Assembly: GCA_964551735.1 (NCBI GenBank)
Contig: CAZKEF010000064.1
Coordinates: 1-26,994 of the forward strand
Source: DAOUAT01 sp964551735
Lineage (GTDB): Bacteria > Chloroflexota > Anaerolineae > CG2-30-64-16
DNA length: 26,994 nucleotides
Direction: 5' to 3'
Under the pieces are notes generated by a model that was not told the DNA's origin, ran no database searches, and saw only the letters and a list, made by a program, of their open reading frames with translations. Of this stretch, positions 7,289 through 15,198 are shown piece by piece (positions within the stretch are counted from its first letter, which is position 1; every line of letters begins with the position of its first letter). A program made the position numbers and the translations under genes.

Positions 7289-8255
7289 GTCGTTTGATCT
7301 CAGGCGCCTGGTCAGAGACCACCGGGAGACCAGCATCATCTATGCCGTCCTGCTGGTGATCGTCGGCCTGGCGATGGCGATTTCGCCCGACCTGCGCACG
7401 TCGCAGAATATCTTCAACGTGCTGCGCCAGGCGGTGGCGCTCGGCTTGGTGGCGCTCGGCCAGACCGTGGTGATCCTGCTGGGCGGCATTGACCTTTCGG
7501 TCGGCGCAACGATCAGCATGGTGGCCGTGTATGCTTCCGGGCTCATGGCCGGCCGGCCGGGGGTTGGTGCATTTCTGCCGGTCCTGCTGCTGACCCTGGC
7601 GATGGCGCTGGTGGTGGGCCTGGTGAACGCGCTGTTGGTGACACGGCTGCGCGTCGTACCGTTTATCGCTTCACTCGGCACGGGTTCCATCCTGCAGGGG
7701 ATCGTGCTGCTTTATACCATGCGGCCCGTAGGTGCGGTGGCGCCGGAGCTCCGTGCCTTCGCCGATAGCATGGTCGGACCGGTGCCGATCCCGGTTATCG
7801 TGCTGGCGGTCTTTGTCGCTGTGACATGGTTCATCCTGTCGAAGACGCTGTTGGGGCGCCACATTTACGCGACAGGCGGCAGCGAGCGCGCGGCGCGACT
7901 TTCCGGCATCCAAACTCGCAAGGTCATCGCCCTCGGCTACGTCTTCTGCAGCTTCATGGCTGCGCTCTCGGCGTTCTTTCTCATCAGCCGGATGGGCATC
8001 GGTGATCCGCAGGTAGGCGGGCTGAACTATGACCGCTACGATCTCGAGTCCATCGCGGCCGTGCTGATCGGCGGCACGGCGTTGAGCGGCGGCAAGGGCA
8101 GCGTCGCCGGGACGGTGGCCGGGGTGTTGTTAGTTTCCATCCTGAACAACATCTTCAACCTGATCGGCGTGCCGACCTATTACCAATGGATCATCAAGGG
8201 CCTGATCATCCTGGTGGCCGTCGCGGGCTATCGCCTGCAAGCGCGGAAAAAGTAG
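7257..8255 (+). CDS. ABC sugar transporter permease 1b (RbsC/BPD_transp_2 family)
   Basis: This 332-residue polytopic membrane protein carries LLGGIDLSVGA, RVVPFIASLGT, GRHIYATGGSERAARLSG and SIAAVLIGGTALSGGKGS. ATG 7257 lies inside the end of the ATPase gene and has TTGGAG 6 nt upstream; the open frame begins earlier (7185), but those residues are hydrophilic and lack a ribosome site. It is a second, diverged permease for the same ATPase, so importer 1 probably uses a heterodimeric membrane channel rather than the RbsC homodimer. Confidence 0.92.
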   Translation: MTVLASQPKHRSFDLRRLVRDHRETSIIYAVLLVIVGLAMAISPDLRTSQNIFNVLRQAVALGLVALGQTVVILLGGIDLSVGATISMVAVYASGLMAGRPGVGAFLPVLLLTLAMALVVGLVNALLVTRLRVVPFIASLGTGSILQGIVLLYTMRPVGAVAPELRAFADSMVGPVPIPVIVLAVFVAVTWFILSKTLLGRHIYATGGSERAARLSGIQTRKVIALGYVFCSFMAALSAFFLISRMGIGDPQVGGLNYDRYDLESIAAVLIGGTALSGGKGSVAGTVAGVLLVSILNNIFNLIGVPTYYQWIIKGLIILVAVAGYRLQARKK

Positions 8256-8268
8256 CGAGGTGCGAGAT

Positions 8269-9813
8269 ATGGGCAAGTATCTCATCGGCGTTGACCTGGG
8301 GACCAGCGGGACCAAGGCGGGCCTGTATGACCTGGCCGGCCGTCTGGTGGCCGAGGCCGGCGTGGAGGTGCCGCTGTACCATCCTGCGCCCGGCGTGGTG
8401 GAGCAAGACAACGAGGATTTCTACCGCACGGCCGCGCAGATGGTCTCACAGTGCATCCGCGTCAGCGGCATTGACCCGCGGGACGTGGCAGCCATCGCGT
8501 TCGATAGCCAGATGGCGGGCGTAGGCTCGGTGGATGAGGCGTTTCGCCCGGCCACGCGCTTCGATTCGTGGCTTGACATGCGCTGCCAGCCCTACATCGA
8601 ACAGGTGCGTCAGAACTTCGGCGACAAGGTTACCCGCCTCACCGGTTGCCCACCTACCTGCGACCACGGCCCAAAGATCCTGTGGTGGAAGGAGGAGCAG
8701 CCCGAAGCGTACCACCGAGTAATGAAGTTCATTATGCCGACGTGCTACGTCGCCGGCCGGATGGCAGAGATCAAGGCGGACCAGGCGTTCATTGACTACA
8801 CCTTCATCCATTTCTCCGGCCTCAGCGACGCCGTGAACGGGCAGTGGTCCGCTGAACTGTGCGGGCTCTACGGCATTGACCCTGCCAAGCTGCCCGATAT
8901 CGTCGAGCCGTGGCAGGTCATCGGCGAGGTCAGACCGGCGGCCGCGCGCGACTTCGGCCTGGCGCCCGGTACGCCCATCGCGGCCGGCTGCGGCGACACC
9001 GCGGCGTGTGCGCTGGGCGCCGGCATCGTGACACCCGGCATGGTGTTTGATACGGCGGGCACGGCCGCGGTGCTGGCCGGCTGCGTGGACCGTTTCGTGG
9101 TGGATGCGAAGCACCAGGCGCTGCTCACCATGCGCTCGGTTGTGCCCGGCCTGTGGCATCCGCTGGCCTACATCGCGGGCGGTGGCATCGCCCTGCGCTG
9201 GTTTCGCGATCAGTTCCATAACACGCAGCGCGGCAGGCCGCTGTCTGCGGACGACAACCTCTATGAGGAGATGATCCAGGCCTCTGCTGTGGTGTTGCCG
9301 GGCGCCGGCGGGCTCTTCTTCTCGCCGCACCTGGGCGGCCGGATATGCCCCACGGCGCCGGAAATGCGGGGAGCGTGGGTCGGCTTCTCCTGGGGCCATA
9401 CCCAGGCGCATTTCTTCCGCGCCGTGCTCGAAAGCGTGGCGTATGAGTACGCCTCCTACCTGCGCATCCTCCAGGAGCTGATCCCTGAGCTCAGCCTGTT
9501 GGAAACGCGAGTCGTGGGCGGCGGCAGCAAGAGCACCACCTGGAACCAACTCAAAGCCGACATCTTGCAGGTTCCCTACCGGCGGCTGCGCCGCACTGAG
9601 CTCGGCACTTGGGGCGCCGCGATGGTGGCAGGCAAGGCGGTCGGCGTCTTCGATGATCTGCGTGCGACGGCCGCCGCGCACGCCCGGCCCGAAGAGACGC
9701 GCTGCGAGGTTCAGTTGGGGTCGGGCGAGATTTACGCCCCCTTGATTGATAAATACATCCGCTTGCAGGCCATCCTGCACGACACCTTCACAGCCCTCGA
9801 CCGGGGCGCATGA
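8269..9813 (+). CDS. FGGY-family carbohydrate kinase (xylulokinase-like)
   Basis: This 514-residue kinase starts with GVDLGTSGTKAGLYD (7-21), the phosphate-binding loop of the FGGY fold, and has the substrate-side motif SWLDMRC (100-106). The catalytic base is probably Asp243 in GCGDTAACALGAG, followed by the nucleotide-binding DTAGTAAVLAG. ATG 8269 is preferred over GTG 8260 because GAGG (8257-8260) is then 8 nt upstream. FGGY kinases phosphorylate ketoses, polyols or 2-keto sugar acids. Its place after importer 1 suggests that it commits an imported or pre-processed substrate, possibly the product of the isomerase at 16184. The exact sugar cannot be read from sequence. Confidence 0.92.
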   Translation: MGKYLIGVDLGTSGTKAGLYDLAGRLVAEAGVEVPLYHPAPGVVEQDNEDFYRTAAQMVSQCIRVSGIDPRDVAAIAFDSQMAGVGSVDEAFRPATRFDSWLDMRCQPYIEQVRQNFGDKVTRLTGCPPTCDHGPKILWWKEEQPEAYHRVMKFIMPTCYVAGRMAEIKADQAFIDYTFIHFSGLSDAVNGQWSAELCGLYGIDPAKLPDIVEPWQVIGEVRPAAARDFGLAPGTPIAAGCGDTAACALGAGIVTPGMVFDTAGTAAVLAGCVDRFVVDAKHQALLTMRSVVPGLWHPLAYIAGGGIALRWFRDQFHNTQRGRPLSADDNLYEEMIQASAVVLPGAGGLFFSPHLGGRICPTAPEMRGAWVGFSWGHTQAHFFRAVLESVAYEYASYLRILQELIPELSLLETRVVGGGSKSTTWNQLKADILQVPYRRLRRTELGTWGAAMVAGKAVGVFDDLRATAAAHARPEETRCEVQLGSGEIYAPLIDKYIRLQAILHDTFTALDRGA

Positions 9814-9842
9814 GCGGCCGGGCGAGAAAAAGAGAGGTAAAC

Positions 9843-10874
9843 ATGACTGGTCCAATTCGTATCTGCATGATCGGCGCAGGCCGGGTGGGCAAAAACCACT
9901 CGCGATCCATCATCGAACATGTCCCGGGGGCGGCCTGCGTGGCCCTGGTTGACCCTGCTGTCCAGATCCTGGAAGAGACAGCTGCGGAGTTCGGCTATGA
10001 GCAGCGCTTCACCTCGCTGGAGGCAGCGTTGGACAAGGCGCAGTTCGATGCCGTGGTGATTACAACCCCCACCTTTACCCATCGCGATCTGGCGGTGATG
10101 GCCGCGGACGCGGGGAAGCACGTCTTCCTGGAGAAGCCGATGGCGTTGAACCTGGCCGAGTGCGACGAAATCACCGCCGCGGCCCGACGCAACGGCGTGA
10201 TCTTGCAGCTCGGTTTCATGCGCCGCTTCTCACCTGAATTCGTGGCCGCGGCCGAACGCATCCAGGCGGGCGAGATCGGTCAGCCGATGCTCATCAAATC
10301 GTTGACGCACGGCCCGGGCCTGCCGCCCGCCTGGGCGCGCAACCTGAAGCTGTCCAACGGCATGTTGGCGGAGGTCAATAGCCACGACTGGGACTCGACG
10401 CGTTGGCTGATGGGCGTGAACTACGAGCGGGTCTACGTAGAGGTCGCCAACTTCAAGGGGCCGGCGCACAACGTGCAGGAAGAACATTTCTACGACAACG
10501 TGCTCGTGAACATTAAGTTCGCCAACGGCGGGCTGGGCAGCATCTCCGGCGTGTGCCCCTGCGGCTACGGTTACGATGCGCGTGTGGAAGTCGTCGGCGA
10601 GAAGGGCATCCTGCAGATCGGCGAGCTGAAAGGCCAGGCGGTGGTGGTGTGCACCGATCGGGACCACGGCCTGGTGACCCCGATCTTCCGCACCTGGCCC
10701 GAGCGCTTCCGGTGGGGCTATATCCACGAGATGGCGCATTTCGTCGAGTGCATCCGCAAGGGTGTCGAGCCGAAGGTCTCGGGCGAGGATGGTCGCTGGG
10801 TGGTCGCCGGGGTGTTGGCGGGCACGAAGTCCATGCTGGAGGGACGGCCGGTGTATCTGAGCGAAGTCCTGTAG
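9843..10874 (+). CDS. Gfo/Idh/MocA family oxidoreductase 2 (inositol 2-dehydrogenase-like)
   Basis: This 343-residue protein has an N-terminal Rossmann motif GAGRVG (11-16), LEKPMAL (96-102, catalytic Lys98), LGFMRRFSPEF (123-133) and a catalytic VNSHDWDSTRWL motif (178-189, His181). The last two blocks resemble inositol 2-dehydrogenases and related cyclitol or sugar dehydrogenases. ATG 9843 follows AGAGAGG; an upstream in-frame ATG at 9810 overlaps the kinase stop but lacks a ribosome site. The substrate may be a cyclitol or a pyranose, but the family is too broad to settle this. Confidence 0.9.
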   Translation: MTGPIRICMIGAGRVGKNHSRSIIEHVPGAACVALVDPAVQILEETAAEFGYEQRFTSLEAALDKAQFDAVVITTPTFTHRDLAVMAADAGKHVFLEKPMALNLAECDEITAAARRNGVILQLGFMRRFSPEFVAAAERIQAGEIGQPMLIKSLTHGPGLPPAWARNLKLSNGMLAEVNSHDWDSTRWLMGVNYERVYVEVANFKGPAHNVQEEHFYDNVLVNIKFANGGLGSISGVCPCGYGYDARVEVVGEKGILQIGELKGQAVVVCTDRDHGLVTPIFRTWPERFRWGYIHEMAHFVECIRKGVEPKVSGEDGRWVVAGVLAGTKSMLEGRPVYLSEVL

Positions 10875-10889
10875 CGGGGAGGGGCGAAC

Positions 10890-11945
10890 ATGCAAGCAGC
10901 AGTCTATCATGGGCCGCGGGATCTGCGGGTGGAGGAAGTGCCCGAGCCAACCATCGGGCCGGGCGAAGTCAAACTCAAGGTGCTGCGGGCCGGCATCTGC
11001 GGCACGGATCTGCGCATCTACGACGGCGGCCATCGCAAGTACCCGGCCGGCACGGTCCGCATCCCGGGCCACGAGGTGGTCGGGGAAATCGCCGAGATCG
11101 GCGCGGGAGTTCGCGGCTACTCGGTCGGCCAGCGGGTGTTCGTGGCGCCAAACGTCGGCTGCGGGCACTGCCGCGAGTGCGTGTCGGGTAACAACAACCG
11201 CTGCGCCGAGTACCAGGCCATCGGTGTGACGATGGACGGCGCGTTCGCCGACTATGTACGGATCCCGGCGCCGTTCGTCCAGCAGGGCAACCTGATGCCG
11301 GTCAGTGACCAGGTCGATCCGGGCGTGGCCGCGATGATCGAGCCGTTTGCGTGCGTGCTGCGCGGGCAGGAACCCCTGCACATCATGCCGGGTGACGTTG
11401 TGCTGGTGGTAGGCGCAGGGCCCATCGGCATCATGCACATCAAGCTGGCCCGGCTGAAAGGGGCCGGCCGCGTGATCGTCAGCGACCCTAGCCCGCAGCG
11501 CGCCGCGCAGGCCGTGACGCTCGGCGCCGACCGCGCGGTCAACCCCACCCAGGAGGATCTGGCGGCGGCGCTGGCTGCCGAATCGGAGGGCCGCGGGGCC
11601 GACGTAGTGATCGTGGCCGCGCCGGTGCATGCCGCGCAGGAACAGGCGCTGCAAATGGCGGCCATCGGCGGCCGGATCAACTTCTTCGGCGGGCTGCCCA
11701 AGGACCGGCCCACGATCAACTTCGACTCGAACCTGGTGCACTACAAGGAGTTGATTGTGACTGCCACCACCGCGTGCAGCACGCTGGACTGCCGGAAAAC
11801 GGTCGCCATCGTCAACTCCGGCCGTATTGATCTGACGCCAGTCGTCAGCACCGTCTTCCCGCTCGCCGATGCGGTGGATGCGTTCGCGGCGGCGCGCGGC
11901 GGGGGCGCCTTGAAGGTTGTGTTGGATCCCTGGACGAAGGCCTGA
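10890..11945 (+). CDS. Zn-dependent medium-chain dehydrogenase (sorbitol/threonine dehydrogenase-like)
   Basis: This 351-residue protein has catalytic zinc ligands Cys37 (GICGTD), His61-Glu62 (GHE) and Glu151 (EPFAC). The structural zinc site Cys91, Cys94, Cys97 and Cys105 is complete. The nucleotide-binding fold has VGAGPIG (174-180). It is expected to oxidise a secondary alcohol of a polyol, sugar or cyclitol with NAD(P). The gene starts 15 bp after the Gfo/Idh gene behind GGGGAGGGG and is followed by a PTE-like hydrolase, so a dehydrogenase plus ring-opening hydrolase step is plausible. In the Thermotoga inositol pathway a Zn-dehydrogenase and a Gfo/Idh enzyme also act in succession. Confidence 0.92.
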   Translation: MQAAVYHGPRDLRVEEVPEPTIGPGEVKLKVLRAGICGTDLRIYDGGHRKYPAGTVRIPGHEVVGEIAEIGAGVRGYSVGQRVFVAPNVGCGHCRECVSGNNNRCAEYQAIGVTMDGAFADYVRIPAPFVQQGNLMPVSDQVDPGVAAMIEPFACVLRGQEPLHIMPGDVVLVVGAGPIGIMHIKLARLKGAGRVIVSDPSPQRAAQAVTLGADRAVNPTQEDLAAALAAESEGRGADVVIVAAPVHAAQEQALQMAAIGGRINFFGGLPKDRPTINFDSNLVHYKELIVTATTACSTLDCRKTVAIVNSGRIDLTPVVSTVFPLADAVDAFAAARGGGALKVVLDPWTKA

Positions 11946-11972
11946 GAGACCGTTGTGAGAGGAAGTCTTGCG

Positions 11973-12929
11973 ATGATCCCTGGCAACGTGATGACTGTGA
12001 CCGGCCCTGTGGCGCCAGAAACGCTAGGCGTCACGGATGCGCACAACCATGTGTGGATCCGTCCGGTGACTGCAACGCCCGGCCTGCCGGCCCTGGTGGA
12101 CGCCGAACTGATCGCCCAGGAGTTAACCGCTTACCGGACGGCCGGAGGTGGCGCCATCCTGGACTGCCAGCCCGGCCGCGCCGGCCGGGACGCCGCGATG
12201 CTCCGGCGCCTCTCCCTGGCCACCTGGGTGACGATCATCGCCAGCACCGGCTTTCATCTGCGCAAGTACTACCCGGCCAACGAGCCGCTCTGGTCGCTGT
12301 CCGCGGAGCAGGCCGCCGGATACTTCATCCGAGAGTTGACTGTGGGGGTTGAGGAGTCGCCAGCCGACGTCGAGGAGCCGATCCGGGCTGGCTTCATCAA
12401 GATTGCCTGCGAAGCGACGATGGCGACTTCCCCACGGGCGCTTCTGGAGGCTGCGGCCCACGCCGCAAAAGAGACAGGCGCTGCGCTGGAGGTCCACACC
12501 GAAAAGGGCGCCTCGGCCGAACATATCGCCTGGTTCTTCTACGACGCCGGAGTACCGCTGCAGCAGCTCGTCCTCTGCCACATGGACAAACGCGCCGACT
12601 TCGGCCTGCACCGGGAGCTGGCAAAGGCGGGGGTGCTGTTGGAATATGACACCTTTTACCGGCCGAAGTATGACCCGGAACGAGGCGTCTGGCCCTTGTT
12701 GGCGCAGATGGCCGGGGCTGGCCTGGCCGGGTCAGTTGCCCTGGCAACCGATATCGCGGAAAACGAATTGTGGCAATCTATGGGCGCCGGCTCCGGCCTG
12801 CCGGGCCTGCTGACCGTGATCCGCCCTCGTCTGCTTGCGATGGGTCTCACGGCCGATCAGGTGGCTGCGCTGCTGGGCGGCAACATCGCCCGCCGGCTCG
12901 CTCCTGAGCATCCGCCTATCACATCATAA
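11973..12929 (+). CDS. Phosphotriesterase-like metal-dependent hydrolase, probable sugar lactonase
   Basis: This 318-residue amidohydrolase has the full binuclear metal site of the phosphotriesterase (PTE) family: His24 and His26 (DAHNHVW), bridging Lys143 (FIKIACE), His175 (EVHTEKG), His203 (LCHMDKR) and Asp260 (ATDIAE). Several bacterial PTE homologues open sugar lactones, and the gene follows a dehydrogenase that could make such a lactone. The start ATG 11973 has AGAGGAAG 7 nt upstream; GTG 11955 is less likely. No signal peptide is present, so it acts in the cytoplasm. Lactonase activity is inferred from context; another hydrolysis, for example of a diketo ring, is possible. Confidence 0.85.
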   Translation: MIPGNVMTVTGPVAPETLGVTDAHNHVWIRPVTATPGLPALVDAELIAQELTAYRTAGGGAILDCQPGRAGRDAAMLRRLSLATWVTIIASTGFHLRKYYPANEPLWSLSAEQAAGYFIRELTVGVEESPADVEEPIRAGFIKIACEATMATSPRALLEAAAHAAKETGAALEVHTEKGASAEHIAWFFYDAGVPLQQLVLCHMDKRADFGLHRELAKAGVLLEYDTFYRPKYDPERGVWPLLAQMAGAGLAGSVALATDIAENELWQSMGAGSGLPGLLTVIRPRLLAMGLTADQVAALLGGNIARRLAPEHPPITS

Positions 12930-12946
12930 CCGAAAGGAAGGATTTC

Positions 12947-13534
12947 ATGTCTCATCTGCCTTCAAACGTACAAATCCGGTTTACCAACGTCCTACCCAAA
13001 ACGTACGACAACCACATCCGGCGCACGTTGACTTCGATGCGCGGGCAATATCTCGACACGCAGGCCTACGCGGCGCAGCTGGCGCAGGATGACACACTGC
13101 TGTATGAGGTCTATGAGTTTCTGCGGCCAGAGGTTGACGGCGAACTGCTGAGCGGCATTTCTATCGTTCACCCGGGCAAGGTCGGCGATGAGTACTTTAT
13201 GACCAAGGGCCACTTCCATACCGTGCTGGACACCGCCGAGATCTACTACTGCCTCAGCGGCAAAGGCGTGATGGTGATGGAGACGCCGAAGGGCGAGTGG
13301 GCGGTCGAGGATCTGACGCCGGGCGGCGTGCTGTACGTGCCCCCGCGCTGGGCGCATCGTTCGGTGAACACCAGCCCCGACGAAGATCTGGTCACCTTCT
13401 TCGTGTACCCGGCCCATGCGGGCCATGATTACGGCACCATCGAAACCCAGGGCTTTCGCAAGCTGGTGGTTGACCGGGGCCACGGGCCTGAGATCGTTGA
13501 TAACCCGCGCTGGCAAGCGCCGGAGGCACGCTGA
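12947..13534 (+). CDS. Cupin-type (archaeal-type) glucose-6-phosphate isomerase
   Basis: This 195-residue single cupin matches the archaeal-type phosphoglucose isomerase family. The motif TKGHFHTVLDTAEIYY supplies metal ligands His89, His91 and Glu98, and WAHRSVN supplies His137. These positions are almost those of the Pyrococcus enzyme. The family interconverts glucose-6-P and fructose-6-P using Fe2+ or Zn2+. ATG 12947 follows GAAAGGAAGG. Only one base separates it from the next gene. Its presence in a catabolic operon suggests that a phosphorylated aldose or ketose occurs in the pathway, though action on another sugar phosphate or a free sugar cannot be excluded. Confidence 0.88.
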   Translation: MSHLPSNVQIRFTNVLPKTYDNHIRRTLTSMRGQYLDTQAYAAQLAQDDTLLYEVYEFLRPEVDGELLSGISIVHPGKVGDEYFMTKGHFHTVLDTAEIYYCLSGKGVMVMETPKGEWAVEDLTPGGVLYVPPRWAHRSVNTSPDEDLVTFFVYPAHAGHDYGTIETQGFRKLVVDRGHGPEIVDNPRWQAPEAR

Positions 13535-13535
13535 C

Positions 13536-14501
13536 ATGGACCTGAAAGCCTGTCGCCTGCTGGTCACGCCGACCTCATACGGCAAGAACGATCCCAGCCT
13601 GCGCACGGAGCTGGTGGCGCTGTGCGGCGAGGTCATCTTCAACGACACCGGAAAGCCGCTGGCCGCGGCCGATGTCGCCCGCCTGCTGCCGGGGGTTGAT
13701 GGCTACATCGCAGGCGTGGACGAGGTCACCGCCGAAGCACTGGCGGCCGCCGATCGGCTGAGGGTCATCGCCCGCTATGGCGTGGGGGTTGACCAGGTTG
13801 ACCTGGCGGCAGCCAAAGCCCGCGGCATTGTGGTCACGAACACCCCCGGCGCGAACTCGGTCTCCGTGGCCGAGCTGACCATTGGTCTGCTGCTGGCGCT
13901 GGCCCGGCACGTCGCGGAAGCGTCGGTCGCCACCCAGGGCGGCGCCTGGCCGCGGCTGGCAGGGCTTTCGCTGCGGGGCAAGACCGTGGGCCTGGTGGGT
14001 TTTGGTTCCATCGGCCGCGAGGTCGCCAAACGGCTGGCCGGCTTCGAGTGCAAGCTGCTGGCTTACGACCCATACGCCAACCCCGACGCAGCCCGCAGCC
14101 TGGGCGCCGAACTGGTCGCACTGCCGCAGCTCCTGGCCGCGGCCGACTTCGTGTCGCTGCACCTGCCGGTCACGCCGGAGACCCGCAAGCTGGTGGATGA
14201 CGCGTTCCTGGCGCAGATGAAGCAGGGCGCGTACCTGGTGAACACTGCACGCGGGGAGTTGATTGATGAGGATGCTTTGGCCCGCAGCCTGGCGAGCGGC
14301 CATCTACGGGGCGCGGCCCTGGATGTGCTGACGCAGGAGCCGCCGCCGCCGGACCATCCGCTGCTGGCGATGAAACAAGTGCTGGTCACGCCGCATGCGG
14401 GCGCGCACGCGGATGATGCCATGAACGCGATGGGCCGCATGGCGATGGAAGACTGCCTGCGCGTGCTGCAAGGGCAAGAACCCAAGTATCGAGTGGCATA
14501 G
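13536..14501 (+). CDS. D-2-hydroxyacid dehydrogenase (phosphoglycerate-dehydrogenase-like)
   Basis: This 321-residue enzyme has the D-isomer-specific 2-hydroxyacid dehydrogenase layout, with nucleotide-binding GFGSIG (155-160) and the catalytic triad Arg239 (NTARGE), Glu268 (QEPP) and His287 (TPHAGA). It lacks the ACT regulatory domain of biosynthetic SerA. ATG 13536 lies one base after the previous stop, with GGAGG within the end of that gene; the upstream in-frame extension to 13416 only overlaps the cupin gene. In this context it may reduce a 2-keto acid or oxidise a sugar acid, for example a product of the aldolase encoded next. Confidence 0.9.
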   Translation: MDLKACRLLVTPTSYGKNDPSLRTELVALCGEVIFNDTGKPLAAADVARLLPGVDGYIAGVDEVTAEALAAADRLRVIARYGVGVDQVDLAAAKARGIVVTNTPGANSVSVAELTIGLLLALARHVAEASVATQGGAWPRLAGLSLRGKTVGLVGFGSIGREVAKRLAGFECKLLAYDPYANPDAARSLGAELVALPQLLAAADFVSLHLPVTPETRKLVDDAFLAQMKQGAYLVNTARGELIDEDALARSLASGHLRGAALDVLTQEPPPPDHPLLAMKQVLVTPHAGAHADDAMNAMGRMAMEDCLRVLQGQEPKYRVA

Positions 14502-14512
14502 GAGCAAACAAC

Positions 14513-15163
14513 ATGGACAAACAAGCGATCCTGCAACGTGTCAAAAGCCTGGGCTTGCTGGCGGTGATCCGCGGCCCGTCAGAAGCGCTGACGCTCAAAA
14601 TGGTGGATGCGCTGGTTGCTGGTGGCGTGAAGGGCATCGAGATCACCTACTCGACCCCCAACGCGCCTGCGGTGCTGCGCGCATTGGCCGACAAATACGG
14701 CGAGGAGATCCTGTTGGGCATGGGAACCCTCACCGAGCCGCGGCAGGCTGAAGAAGCCAAGCTGTCCGGCGCGCAGTTCCTGGTGAGCCCCATCTGCGAA
14801 CCTGAGCTGGTGAAGGCCATGGTTGCCAGCGGGCTGTCGGTGATGGCCGGCGCGTTAACCCCGACCGAGGTCGTGCAAGCGCACCGGCTGGGTGCCGATG
14901 TCGTCAAGGTTTTTCCCGGCTCCCTGGGTGGCCCGGATTACATGAAGGCACTGCGCGGGCCGTTCCCATATATCCTGATGATGCCCACCGGCGGGGTGAA
15001 CATGCACAACATCGGTGAGTGGTTCGCAGCTGGCGCGGTCGCAGTCGGCGCGGGGAGCGAGCTCTGCCCACGCAACCTGGCCGAGGCCGGCGAGTTCGAC
15101 AAGATTGCCGAGAACGCACGGCAGTTCAACGAGGCGGTCATTAAGGCGCGGGCCAAGAAGTAG
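14513..15163 (+). CDS. KDPG/KHG-family aldolase (2-keto-3-deoxy acid aldolase)
   Basis: This 216-residue class I aldolase has the family's Glu43 (GIEITYSTP) and the Schiff-base Lys132 (DVVKVFPG), followed by MPTGGVN. Family members split 2-keto-3-deoxy sugar acids or their phosphates into pyruvate and an aldehyde. In E. coli Eda the residue four positions after the Glu is Arg49; here it is Ser47, which is common in members of uncertain specificity and hints at a substrate other than KDPG. ATG 14513 follows AGGAGC. It is the only carbon-carbon cleaving enzyme recognisable in the operon, so it is likely the end of the upper pathway. Confidence 0.9.
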   Translation: MDKQAILQRVKSLGLLAVIRGPSEALTLKMVDALVAGGVKGIEITYSTPNAPAVLRALADKYGEEILLGMGTLTEPRQAEEAKLSGAQFLVSPICEPELVKAMVASGLSVMAGALTPTEVVQAHRLGADVVKVFPGSLGGPDYMKALRGPFPYILMMPTGGVNMHNIGEWFAAGAVAVGAGSELCPRNLAEAGEFDKIAENARQFNEAVIKARAKK

Positions 15164-15182
15164 GGGCGGGGTCTCCCCGCCC
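15164..15182 (+). promoter_or_regulatory. GC-rich hairpin between aldolase and shikimate-dehydrogenase-like gene
   Basis: GGGCGGGG (15164-15171) and CCCCGCCC (15175-15182) form a perfect 8-bp stem with a three-base loop, starting right after the aldolase stop codon. It lies just upstream of the AAAGGAAAAGG ribosome site of the next gene. No T-run follows, so it is probably an mRNA-stability or translation-tuning element rather than a terminator. Confidence 0.5.
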
Positions 15183-15198
15183 GAAAGGAAAAGGACCT

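Noticed and set aside
8446..9855. Long minus-strand open frame of 469 codons opposite the FGGY kinase
   Set aside because: It is a high-GC shadow of the kinase gene. Its translation is Arg/His/Gly-rich without family motifs, whereas the + strand has all kinase motifs.
10230..11741. Minus-strand open frame of 503 codons opposite the Zn-dehydrogenase region
   Set aside because: It overlaps two well-supported + strand genes and shows no recognisable domain.
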